From: CAYWEP01 sp964613075
GTDB taxonomy: Bacteria > Patescibacteriota > Microgenomatia > Levybacterales > UBA12049
Direction of reading: 5' to 3'
Length of the DNA: 8,401 nt
Assembly: GCA_964613075.1 (NCBI GenBank)
Contig: CAZTFV010000052.1
Span: 1-8,401, forward strand
Positions within the stretch are counted from its first letter, which is position 1; each line of letters opens with the position of its first letter. A program made the position numbers and the translations under genes. Positions 1-6,797 of this stretch are shown here, piece by piece. The notes beneath the pieces were generated by a model. It was not told where the DNA came from. It saw nothing but the letters and a program-made list of their open reading frames with translations, and did no database searches.

Positions 1-36
1 ATCACTCTTGATTGATCTTCAATTGTTACATGTATT
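1..36. other. Left edge, downstream flank of the minus-strand operon
   Basis: AT-rich stretch after the stop codon of the RDD gene. I see no strong hairpin followed by a T-run that would mark a terminator for the minus-strand operon, and no gene. Confidence 0.4.
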
Positions 37-627
37 CTAGAAAAAGAAAGATAATTTGTCAATTGATGATTGATACTCTGCAAAAAGACCCATTGCTTCA
101 TCTTTGAGCGGGCCGGTGGTGACTGCCGCTATCGCGTTCGTCAGAATAAAAGAACTTACGATCCCTAGTCCAAGACAAAGCATCAGTCCCACTGGCCATA
201 ATGGCCGGTCGACAATGACGACTGATCCGATTGCTTTATCGTGCCAGGCCTGGCGATTGGGGTCTTTGAGGATTGAGAAGTAGCCGAGGCCAAAAATGAG
301 GTTTGATAACTGATAACCGATGGTCTGTCTGAAGGCAATTCGCTTTAAGGATAAGCGTTTGCCGTGTTCATTCTTGACGCGTAGGCCTGAGAAAAGCTTC
401 CCCAGTGTCCCGCCGAAATAGTAGGTGAGAAGAATGCCCTGTATATAGGTAAGGGGGTTAAGGACAAGAAGCAATACATAGAGCATGAGCGCAAAGACTG
501 CTTGGGGAAGTGTCGGTTGCACTGCCGCGTAGTGCAGAAAAAGCGCACTCACGGTAATAAAAATCATCGTGTCCAATAAAGACGCCAGGAGGCGATGCCA
601 AAATGATGCTTTGGGTAACTCAGTCAT
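37..627 (-). CDS. RDD-family integral membrane protein (196 aa)
   Basis: Small multi-spanning inner-membrane protein of the RDD family. The family signature is visible: Arg12 and Asp19 in the first helix (HRLLASLLD), GGTLGKLFSGLRV at about 72-84 and the closing RQAWHDK at about 125-131. Hydrophobic segments lie near 12-33, 44-68, 104-120 and 143-165; the last one and the tail after it lie beyond the usual RDD core. The frame is open upstream to 693, but ATG at 627 is preferred because it puts the RDD motif at the usual N-terminal position and overlaps the upstream stop as ATGACTGA, which suggests translational coupling; the extra 22 residues upstream have no RDD character. RDD proteins are mostly of unknown function, with some linked to transport or ion exchange. 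A specific role cannot be assigned. Confidence 0.85.
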   Translation of the reverse strand: MTELPKASFWHRLLASLLDTMIFITVSALFLHYAAVQPTLPQAVFALMLYVLLLVLNPLTYIQGILLTYYFGGTLGKLFSGLRVKNEHGKRLSLKRIAFRQTIGYQLSNLIFGLGYFSILKDPNRQAWHDKAIGSVVIVDRPLWPVGLMLCLGLGIVSSFILTNAIAAVTTGPLKDEAMGLFAEYQSSIDKLSFFF

Positions 628-1594
628 GGTTTTTATGTACGAGTTGATAAGCAAGTGACCAGACAGTTGCTTTAAAGGCCGTAATAATACCACCTAAAAG
701 TTGCAGGAGGATGATAAACGCGAAGATCAGTATCCCTCCAGTAATGACTAGTTTCATCGCGAAGAGTTGTTCGCTATGTATCGTGAGGAAGGCAGCGGCA
801 AAAATACCGGCTATGACTGCAATCGGAATAGCAATCACCACGATACTGGCAAGGCTATTTACTATTCCAAGCCCGAGCATGCGCCAAAAATGTATCTTGG
901 CGAGCATATACCCGTGTTTTAAAGCCTCCATAGGCGATTGTCGGTTAATGACAACAGCGCGTGTAGCCCAGATAAGAGTCAGGGCTAGCAGAAGGAAGGC
1001 AATTATGAAAACAAGTAACCAAATCCCCATGAGTAAGCCGAATACTCCCTGGAGAGATGATCCTGACGACAGCCCTATAAAGAGTAAAGGAAATACCACT
1101 AGAATAGTTGCGCCGAGAACAAGATAAGGAAGGAATGTTACTTTGATCAATGGAATGATATTTGAAAGTGCTTTCTCTGAGGTCGTGCGGATGCTAACCG
1201 CCTGCTTGTGGATAGCTGCTTGTATTCCCTGCAGGAGCGCTGCTTCGGACCAGTTCTGAAAGATAATCGCAAGTGCAAATCCGGCAAGTGTAAATATGAC
1301 TGCCTCGACTATGAGTAGTACGAATACCCACGAAGGCACTGCAGAGAAGAGATAGGAGAGGTTTTCTAAGAGAATGGAGGTTGAATCGCCTAGTACCGAA
1401 TCGTTGCCTTTTTGTGAGCTTTGGAAGAATCTGGAAAATATCTCAGAGTCAAAATTGCTTAATGAGCGCAAGTTAAGGCCGGATCCTGCCCCCGCCGCAA
1501 TGCCTAAGAGCCAGAGGACTTTATATGTTTTGACAATCTCCCAGGCTTGTCTGTAGAGTGATTCAATTGACCAGTCTGATTCTGTTTTTTCCAT
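620..1594 (-). CDS. Polytopic membrane protein of unknown function (324 aa)
   Basis: First gene of the minus-strand operon. ATG at 1594 is preceded by a purine-rich AGAGAGGAAG (1601-1610) six bases upstream. The N-terminus (about 1-23) is charged, followed by a short hydrophobic patch at 24-38, a polar loop at about 40-80, then long hydrophobic segments near 86-112, 150-174, 185-211, 238-268 and 282-312, giving five or six membrane passes. The stretch RQSPMEALKHGYMLAKIHFWRML (218-240) before the fifth segment recalls the conserved 'eAl..s..l' loop of widespread uncharacterised bacterial membrane proteins (DUF975, DUF4013 and YciC-like groups), but I cannot assign it to one. No catalytic motif is visible. 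It overlaps the RDD gene by 8 bases, so the two products probably act in the same membrane process. Confidence 0.8.
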   Translation of the reverse strand: MEKTESDWSIESLYRQAWEIVKTYKVLWLLGIAAGAGSGLNLRSLSNFDSEIFSRFFQSSQKGNDSVLGDSTSILLENLSYLFSAVPSWVFVLLIVEAVIFTLAGFALAIIFQNWSEAALLQGIQAAIHKQAVSIRTTSEKALSNIIPLIKVTFLPYLVLGATILVVFPLLFIGLSSGSSLQGVFGLLMGIWLLVFIIAFLLLALTLIWATRAVVINRQSPMEALKHGYMLAKIHFWRMLGLGIVNSLASIVVIAIPIAVIAGIFAAAFLTIHSEQLFAMKLVITGGILIFAFIILLQLLGGIITAFKATVWSLAYQLVHKNHD

Positions 1595-1622
1595 TGTAAT
1601 CTTCCTCTCTTTAGATTACTAT
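1594..1622 (+). promoter_or_regulatory. Possible promoter for the plus-strand RDD gene
   Basis: TTGTAA (1594-1599), 17-base spacer, TACTAT (1617-1622). Each box matches four of six consensus bases. Start of transcription would fall near 1629, about 12 bases before the Shine-Dalgarno. It overlaps the divergent promoter, so the two may compete for RNA polymerase. Confidence 0.35.
1601..1610 (-). promoter_or_regulatory. Shine-Dalgarno of the 324-aa membrane protein gene
   Basis: Read on the minus strand the sequence is AGAGAGGAAG, ending six bases before ATG at 1594. It supports that start. Confidence 0.6.
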
Positions 1623-1641
1623 TGTAGTTGAGTTTCGTCAA
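1613..1641 (-). promoter_or_regulatory. Sigma70-like promoter for the minus-strand operon
   Basis: Minus strand: TTGACG (1641-1636), 17-base spacer, TAATCT (1618-1613). Start of transcription would be near 1606, giving a very short leader of about 12 bases. The -35 box touches the Shine-Dalgarno of the divergent RDD gene, so the two transcription units share about 60 bases. Confidence 0.5.
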
Positions 1642-1651
1642 GGAGGGGGTG
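1641..1651 (+). promoter_or_regulatory. Strong Shine-Dalgarno that places a non-standard start
   Basis: AGGAGGGGGTG is the best ribosome binding site in this part of the window. Seven bases after AGGAGG lies ATA (1654), in frame with the RDD protein. No ATG, GTG or TTG occurs in this frame between the stop at 1612-1614 and TTG at 1747, which is about 100 bases too far away for this site to serve. Confidence 0.6.
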
Positions 1652-1653
1652 AA

Positions 1654-2058
1654 ATAGTAATAAATAATTTAGCAACTCCCATACAACGCCTGCTAGCATT
1701 TCTTATTGATGTTCTTATCATAGGAGTTATCAATTTTGTCATTGCGTTGCTCCTGGGCGGAAATAAGGAAGCGGCAAATCCAATTGTCTCGATATTAAAT
1801 CTGGCAGTAACAATAGGCTACTGGGTCTTCTACCAGGAAAAATACGGTCAGACCATCGGCAAAAAAACTATGAATATTAAAGTCGTTATGGATGATGGAG
1901 CAACCAAGCCAACAGCCATGGCTTTTTTCCTGCGCGAAATTATCGGAAAATTCATCTCAGGCATCGCTTTATTACTTGGGTATGTTTGGATTCTTATTGA
2001 TAAAAGACGACAAGGCTGGCATGATAAAATCGCCCACACCCTGGTCGTGAAAGTATAA
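1654..2058 (+). CDS. Short RDD-family membrane protein with probable ATA start (134 aa)
   Basis: A minimal RDD protein. From ATA 1654 the product begins (I/M)VINNLATPIQRLLAFLID, with the RDD signature Arg12 and Asp19 at exactly the positions they hold in the RDD protein encoded at 37-627. It continues with GQTIGKKTMNIKVV at about 66-79 and RRQGWHDKIAHTLVV near the end. Three hydrophobic segments fit the usual RDD topology. The nearest conventional start is TTG at 1747 (residue 32), but it would delete the first helix and the defining Arg/Asp and has no ribosome binding site. Homology and the Shine-Dalgarno both point to 1654. ATA starts are rare; a changed ATG (mutation or sequencing error) is equally possible. 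Divergent from the other membrane operon; the next gene downstream has its own promoter. Confidence 0.8.
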   Translation: MVINNLATPIQRLLAFLIDVLIIGVINFVIALLLGGNKEAANPIVSILNLAVTIGYWVFYQEKYGQTIGKKTMNIKVVMDDGATKPTAMAFFLREIIGKFISGIALLLGYVWILIDKRRQGWHDKIAHTLVVKV

Positions 2059-2082
2059 GTAAGTAACTGAAGTGGTGATATC

Positions 2083-2111
2083 TTGACAATCATGTGTGTT
2101 TCCTGCACACT
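2083..2111 (+). promoter_or_regulatory. Promoter of the paralogue pair, leaderless geometry
   Basis: Perfect TTGACA (2083-2088), 17-base spacer, CACACT (2106-2111, a weak -10). Transcription would begin at about 2118, which is the A of the ATG. A five-base inverted repeat GTGTG/CACAC (2094-2098 and 2106-2110) lies across the spacer and -10 and could be an operator, though this may be chance. Confidence 0.5.
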
Positions 2112-2117
2112 AGGTTT

Positions 2118-4391
2118 ATGGAGCCTAATGTCCAGAGTACAGACCCAGCCCCTCAGAGTGCCAAGACCCTTCTGATTGTTATTCTTGTCTTAGCAGTGCT
2201 TGGTGCTGTGGCAATGTTTGCCTATTTCAGAAGCGCCCCTCCTGGTAGCGACCAAGATCAGGACCAGGAAGAAGAGCGAGCCGACGAGCAGGTGAATGAA
2301 TCCTTCAAACCTCTTGCACCCAATACTGTTATATATGGTGCCTGGTTTGACAAAAAATCAGTCATCAAAGCATTTGATCTTACTTCCGGCACAAAAACAG
2401 TCCTCGCACGGCTTCCGGATGAGATTAAAAAAGTACAAGTCGTATCTCCCGATAAGCTTCTCTATATCGGGAAAACTGACAACCGCGATCACGGAAAAGA
2501 ACTCGCAATCTATTCCATACCTGATAAAAAATCAACCGTCATCTACAAAGCGGATAATGGTTTTGGCATCGATGACTACGTCCTATCACCCGATCATCGC
2601 TACGTTGCCGTCTGGGAAGTGAAGTTCCCTGATGGCGCGGGATACTTAAGCGGCGGTTCCTCAAGAGTCTATACCGCGCAAGTTTCCCAGGGGGGGAGCA
2701 AAAACCGCATCTACGATGAAGTACAAGTAGGAGAAACACCGATTCATTATCCACGGGCTATTCTCAATAACGGTGATGTATATACAGACACATTTCTTCC
2801 CAATAGCAATGCCGGCTGGGCATATGGTATGAGTGTCAGCAATTTCCAAGGGACGCAAAAACAGGACATCGCTGGTATGCAAAATGGTACCTACGGCACC
2901 CAACCGGCGCTCTCCCCGGACGGCCGCTATCTGGCATTTGCCGGCTATGACGGCGCATTCGGGCCGGGTACGGGATTGGTCAATGGCTTCAGACGCGCAC
3001 TCGTCCGCTCAGACAATGTCTCCCTGCTTGATACGCAAACACGATCGGTTCAGAAGCTGCCAAATCTTTCAGCCGCCAATGTGTATGGAAGCGTCAAGTG
3101 GGATAGTGTCAGCGGGAAGTTAATTTACACAGTTATCTCAAGCACGCCGGGAGTAATGGGTATATACGCGTATGACATGACGAGTAAGCAGGCAGTGAAA
3201 TTGGACTTGGGTGATGCAGGGGACGCGCAGCCAAGTACTATGCTCGCATCGTTTTTGGGAAATGGGAGCCTCCTTGTCGGTGGATTGGATACATCAGAAT
3301 CAGCACTTGGCAATTTAGGCGATATGTATGGCGCGCCCTACACTGACTTTGCAGTAATAGCACAACCGTCGGGTACTGCAACGAGCGAGAGTATTACACC
3401 TGTTGATATACAAGATAGTTACATGCAGCTTATCGGTGTCGTCACGTCCTCCTATTTTAAAGGCAGTAGCGATATCGGTGCAAGTAGCCTCATAGCTGCA
3501 GGAAGTAACAACAAAAAAGACAATAACAAAGGCGGAAAAGATAATAAAAACAATGGCAATAAGAAACCTGAAGACATTGAGACGCCCTGCGATAAAGCAA
3601 GTCCGCAGCTTTGTACGTTCCATCTTAAGCCATCACTCGCGCCTGTTCGGGAAGAGCAGCAATCAGATCCACGTCCGGAGCCAAGGCAACCTGGTGTACC
3701 TGTCCCACCCAGTCAACCCAGTCAACCCAGTCAACCTGAGTGTAAAGACGTGGCACTACAAAAATGCAGTAGTGTCCCAACAGATAATCAACAACAAAGT
3801 CAATGTATCGGTCAAGAGTACTTGCAACAAAAATCTGCCAACGCCTGTGACGATTCACCACTGTACCTGTACGGAATACCCGGCCAACAGGTCAGTGTAA
3901 AAGTCAATACGCTCGTATTTGCCGACACACCATCCTATAACGGAGGCTATAACATAACTCTTCTCTCAGGCGGTAAGCTGCAAGTTAATGGTGAAATATT
4001 CGATAGTTTAGAATACAACTACAGTCGCGGTATCAAACGCTTTGACCGCCCAACTTATGGTACGGTGGTTGCCCAAAACGACCTTGCGCGAACACTCGCC
4101 GACTACGCAGTAAAGCTAGGTTTAAATGCCAAAGAAACAGCTGATCTTGTTGTATATGGGAAGAAAACCCTAACCGCGCCGTACGTTTTTGTTTCTTTCT
4201 TTGACCAGGCAACCTCCGAACAGTTGCTACCGCTTAGCTTCAGCCCCATGCCTAACAACTACTTAAATGTTGTATTTTACTTCAGGCAATATAGCCAAAA
4301 ACCCAACCTTACCCCTGTTTCGCCGCTTTTCAAACCGTTCTTAGATCGCTCCGGCCTCACCGCTGTTGAAGTGAGCGCAATGGTGGAGTAG
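2118..4391 (+). CDS. Membrane-anchored beta-propeller surface protein, paralogue A (757 aa)
   Basis: Probably exported and held by one N-terminal helix (18-36), the rest outside the cell. After an acidic spacer (44-62) comes a TolB/PD40-like beta-propeller at about 67-450, with blade motifs YVLSPDHRYVAVWE (154-167), ALSPDGRYLAFAGYDG (264-279) and a weaker one at 326-339. Next is a hinge (460-580), first Asn/Lys/Gly rich, then Pro/Gln rich with (SQP)3. All six cysteines lie here (491, 499, 542, 550, 563, 577), probably as disulfides. The C-terminal domain (579-757) runs SPLYLYG, GYNITLLSGGKL, LGLNAKETADLV, APYVFVSFFDQ, LPLSFSPMP. From memory it resembles a secreted 'IYLYP ... GWxVxAxPDG ... 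LGLxxxE ... SF ... PxPDS' module of unknown function. ATG 2118 is chosen over in-frame GTG 2094 because it matches the start of the downstream paralogue. Exact role unknown. Confidence 0.85.
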   Translation: MEPNVQSTDPAPQSAKTLLIVILVLAVLGAVAMFAYFRSAPPGSDQDQDQEEERADEQVNESFKPLAPNTVIYGAWFDKKSVIKAFDLTSGTKTVLARLPDEIKKVQVVSPDKLLYIGKTDNRDHGKELAIYSIPDKKSTVIYKADNGFGIDDYVLSPDHRYVAVWEVKFPDGAGYLSGGSSRVYTAQVSQGGSKNRIYDEVQVGETPIHYPRAILNNGDVYTDTFLPNSNAGWAYGMSVSNFQGTQKQDIAGMQNGTYGTQPALSPDGRYLAFAGYDGAFGPGTGLVNGFRRALVRSDNVSLLDTQTRSVQKLPNLSAANVYGSVKWDSVSGKLIYTVISSTPGVMGIYAYDMTSKQAVKLDLGDAGDAQPSTMLASFLGNGSLLVGGLDTSESALGNLGDMYGAPYTDFAVIAQPSGTATSESITPVDIQDSYMQLIGVVTSSYFKGSSDIGASSLIAAGSNNKKDNNKGGKDNKNNGNKKPEDIETPCDKASPQLCTFHLKPSLAPVREEQQSDPRPEPRQPGVPVPPSQPSQPSQPECKDVALQKCSSVPTDNQQQSQCIGQEYLQQKSANACDDSPLYLYGIPGQQVSVKVNTLVFADTPSYNGGYNITLLSGGKLQVNGEIFDSLEYNYSRGIKRFDRPTYGTVVAQNDLARTLADYAVKLGLNAKETADLVVYGKKTLTAPYVFVSFFDQATSEQLLPLSFSPMPNNYLNVVFYFRQYSQKPNLTPVSPLFKPFLDRSGLTAVEVSAMVE
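3708..3734 (+). repeat. Three 9-bp tandem repeats coding the Ser-Gln-Pro hinge
   Basis: CCCAGTCAA three times without a mismatch, encoding the Pro-Ser-Gln linker of paralogue A. The paralogue has a quite different repeat at the same place. Perfect short units like this change length by replication slippage. Confidence 0.85.
4173..4305 (+). repeat. 133-bp direct repeat, upstream copy (conversion tract)
   Basis: Identical base for base to 6462-6594, third codon positions included, although the two genes differ at many synonymous sites on both sides. It encodes the stretch from APYVFVSFF to YSQKP of the C-terminal domain. The mismatch at 4306/6595 ends the tract. Confidence 0.9.
4385..4388 (+). 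promoter_or_regulatory. Shine-Dalgarno of paralogue B inside the end of paralogue A
   Basis: GGAG lies in the last codons of paralogue A, six bases before ATG 4395. With a three-base gap between the genes, this favours one transcript and coupled translation. Confidence 0.5.
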
Positions 4392-4394
4392 GTT

Positions 4395-6680
4395 ATGGAT
4401 CCAAAAGCAACGCCGTCTCCTACGCATGATCCCAAGTCCTTACTGATAGTAGTTCTTGTGCTAGGACTACTCGGCATGGTATTAACAGGTGTATTTATCA
4501 GAAATACATTTATCGCGCCAAAGGAAGAGCAGCAAGGGGCAACAGATCAGGAGAGGGAGGGAACAATCGCACTAGCGCCAAATATAATTATATATGGCAA
4601 TTGGCAAAGCAAAAAGACTGCGGTGAAAGCCTATAACATGAGCACAGGCAACACAACCGTCCTTGCAAGAGTGGGGGATAATATTAAAAAAGTAATCACT
4701 CTCTCTTCTGAGAAGCTGATTTTTATTAACAAAACCGATGCGCGTGATCACGGAAAAGAGCTGACGCTTTACTCCATAGGTGATAAGAAAGGAGAGACGG
4801 TCTATAAAGCCGATCAGGGATTTGGTATTGATGATTATGTCCTATCACCTGATGGTAAATACATTGCTGTTTGGGAGGTTAGGTTCCCGCAAAACTCTGG
4901 CATTTTACGAAACGGTACATCCCGCGTCTATACTGCAGAGATAGGCAAAAGCGGGAAAAACCGTTTGTACGATGAAGTGCAAATTGGAGACACTCCTGTC
5001 CACTATCCTCGAGCCATTGCAAATAATGGCGATGTATTCTTAGATACATTCCTGCCAAACAGCGGTGCCGGCTGGGCCTATGGCATGAGTGTCTCAAACT
5101 TCCAAGGGACACAAAAACAGGACCTTTCCAATATGCAAAACGGTACCTACGGTACCCAACCATCCCTTTCTCCTGATGGACGCTATTTAGTTTTTGCCGG
5201 GTATGATGGAACGCAAGGATCAGGAACGCAAGTCGTTGATGGTTTTAGGCGAGCGCTTCTTCGCTCAAATACTGTTGAGCTTTTAGATACACAGACAAAG
5301 CTTCGGCAGAAACTTACCGTACCCAATACCAGCACCTATGATAGCGTCCGTTGGGACAAGATAAGCGGAGATATACTGTTCTTAGCTTTCTCAAAGATAG
5401 CTGAAAATGAAGGGACATTTCGTTATGATCTTGCCACAAACCAGGCACTGAAGGTTCATTTGGGGAAAAGGGAGATAGGTACGCCTGCAAATATACTTGT
5501 ATCATCACTCTCAAACGGTGATCTTCTCGTCGGAACCCTTGAGACGTCAGAAAGCGCTTTGGGGAATTTGGGTGAATCATACGGTTTACCGTATACGACA
5601 TTGGGTGTTATTGCAAAGACTTCTGAAAGTCAAGAGAATCCTGCAGTAGAGCCCGTCAAAGTCAGAGATGGTATGGTGCAGCTGATTACTGTTGTGCCGG
5701 TAGATTATTTTCCAACCGGCAATAAAACAAATGGGAATACGAAGATCGCTGCCGCAGGACAGAATAACAAAAATAATAAAGATAAAGGAGGAGGAGATGG
5801 TGAGGATAATGGTTGTGGTGGACAAGACAATATTCAACTCTGCCTTTTTACGCTCAAGCCGGAATTAGCTCCAAGACGCCTCAGTCAGCAGTCAAATGAT
5901 GCAGACGATGGAGGAGGCAGGGACGGTGGACGGGATGGTGGCAGAGACGGAGGAGAAAATGGAGGACGCGATGGGGGAAGGCCGGATCTTCCAAGCTCTG
6001 GAGGTACACAGCCACTGGATTCAGTCAATCAGCGGGCAGAGCAACAGCGGAACTGCGAAGCGCTCATCAGTCAAAAATGCGATAGCGCAGCAGATAAAAA
6101 TAGTTGCACAACGCAAATACGACAATCAGATACTTGCGCTGATTCTCCGCTTTACTTATATGGGCAACCAGGCCAAAAGGTCTCTATCGCTGTTAACACG
6201 CGTATATATAATAGTAATGCATCCTACGAGGATGGATACAACGTTACGTTGTTATCTGGCGATAAGCTGGGGATAGGTGGGGAAGCATTTGAGAGCATAA
6301 AATACGATTACAATCCAGGTATCAAACGCTTTGACCGCCCAAACTATGGCACAGTTGTATCTCAAGAAGATCTTTCACGCACGCTTACTGAATACGCGCT
6401 CAAGCTAGGTTTGAACGCAAAAGAAACGGCAGATCTCGTTTCATACGGTAAGGAAACACTCACCGCGCCGTACGTTTTTGTTTCTTTCTTTGACCAGGCA
6501 ACCTCCGAACAGTTGCTACCGCTTAGCTTCAGCCCCATGCCTAACAACTACTTAAATGTTGTATTTTACTTCAGGCAATATAGCCAAAAACCCAGCTTCA
6601 AACCAGTTTTGCCCCTGTTCAAACCATTTGTAGCCCGTACGGGTCTTACCGCCGTTGAAGTGAGCGCTATGGTGGAGTAG
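4395..6680 (+). CDS. Membrane-anchored beta-propeller surface protein, paralogue B (761 aa)
   Basis: Tandem paralogue of the preceding gene, with the same order of parts: membrane anchor (15-35), acidic spacer, beta-propeller at about 60-440 with YVLSPDGKYIAVWE (148-161) and SLSPDGRYLVFAGYDG (257-272), cysteine hinge, and the SPLYLYG...LGLNAKETADLV...APYVFVSFF domain (584-761). The six cysteines are kept (474, 483, 554, 562, 571, 581). The hinge differs sharply: Asn/Lys/Gly, then five GRDG-like units (508-527) in place of the Pro/Gln stretch of paralogue A. The strongest conservation is in the propeller (WAYGMSVSNFQGTQKQD, HYPRAI) and in the last 100 residues, so these probably bind the same kind of partner. 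No catalytic triad or metal site is evident. It starts three bases after paralogue A and both end in EVSAMVE. Role unknown; adhesion or envelope sensing are guesses. Confidence 0.85.
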   Translation: MDPKATPSPTHDPKSLLIVVLVLGLLGMVLTGVFIRNTFIAPKEEQQGATDQEREGTIALAPNIIIYGNWQSKKTAVKAYNMSTGNTTVLARVGDNIKKVITLSSEKLIFINKTDARDHGKELTLYSIGDKKGETVYKADQGFGIDDYVLSPDGKYIAVWEVRFPQNSGILRNGTSRVYTAEIGKSGKNRLYDEVQIGDTPVHYPRAIANNGDVFLDTFLPNSGAGWAYGMSVSNFQGTQKQDLSNMQNGTYGTQPSLSPDGRYLVFAGYDGTQGSGTQVVDGFRRALLRSNTVELLDTQTKLRQKLTVPNTSTYDSVRWDKISGDILFLAFSKIAENEGTFRYDLATNQALKVHLGKREIGTPANILVSSLSNGDLLVGTLETSESALGNLGESYGLPYTTLGVIAKTSESQENPAVEPVKVRDGMVQLITVVPVDYFPTGNKTNGNTKIAAAGQNNKNNKDKGGGDGEDNGCGGQDNIQLCLFTLKPELAPRRLSQQSNDADDGGGRDGGRDGGRDGGENGGRDGGRPDLPSSGGTQPLDSVNQRAEQQRNCEALISQKCDSAADKNSCTTQIRQSDTCADSPLYLYGQPGQKVSIAVNTRIYNSNASYEDGYNVTLLSGDKLGIGGEAFESIKYDYNPGIKRFDRPNYGTVVSQEDLSRTLTEYALKLGLNAKETADLVSYGKETLTAPYVFVSFFDQATSEQLLPLSFSPMPNNYLNVVFYFRQYSQKPSFKPVLPLFKPFVARTGLTAVEVSAMVE
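5916..5975 (+). repeat. Five imperfect 12-bp repeats coding Gly-Arg-Asp-Gly hinge
   Basis: Units read GGC AGG GAC GGT, GGA CGG GAT GGT, GGC AGA GAC GGA, GGA GAA AAT GGA, GGA CGC GAT GGG. The codons vary while the Gly-Arg-Asp-Gly pattern is largely kept, so selection on the peptide is plausible. The linker is flexible and highly charged. Confidence 0.8.
6462..6594 (+). repeat. 133-bp direct repeat, downstream copy (conversion tract)
   Basis: Perfect match to 4173-4305, offset 2289 bases. See the upstream copy. Flanking codons on both sides differ, for example GGT AAG GAA ACA here against GGG AAG AAA ACC there. Confidence 0.9.
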
Positions 6681-6712
6681 GCTGTAATGTATCTTACATA
6701 AACCCCATGACA

Positions 6713-6748
6713 TTTCTATTGTTGACTAAGATACACACTATGAGACTT
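6713..6748 (+). repeat. 36-bp dispersed repeat, left copy
   Basis: Matches 8051-8086 at 32 of 36 bases; the last 23 (6726-6748) are identical. It sits just upstream of the TTGACA of the dockerin gene. Here it stands alone, without the palindrome that follows the other copy. Confidence 0.75.
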
Positions 6749-6759
6749 AATACTTTTGG

Positions 6760-6789
6760 TTGACAAACAGTAAAAGAATCAGCTATACA
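6760..6789 (+). promoter_or_regulatory. Promoter of the dockerin/DNRLRE gene, leaderless geometry
   Basis: Perfect TTGACA (6760-6765), 18-base spacer, TATACA (6784-6789); TACAAT at 6786-6791 is an alternative -10 with a longer spacer. Transcription would start at or within a few bases of ATG 6798. No Shine-Dalgarno precedes the ATG. Confidence 0.6.
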
Positions 6790-6797
6790 ATAAATAT

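Noticed and set aside
628..693. 22 extra residues at the N-terminus of the minus-strand RDD gene
   Set aside because: They overlap deeply with the upstream gene and precede the usual RDD start; ATG 627 with the ATGACTGA overlap is a better start.
2094..2117. GTG 2094 as start of paralogue A
   Set aside because: It lies in the spacer of the TTGACA promoter, adds eight residues absent from paralogue B, and has no ribosome binding site.
6687..6699. ATGTA/TACAT hairpin after paralogue B as a terminator
   Set aside because: Only five AT-rich pairs and no T-run; too weak to call.
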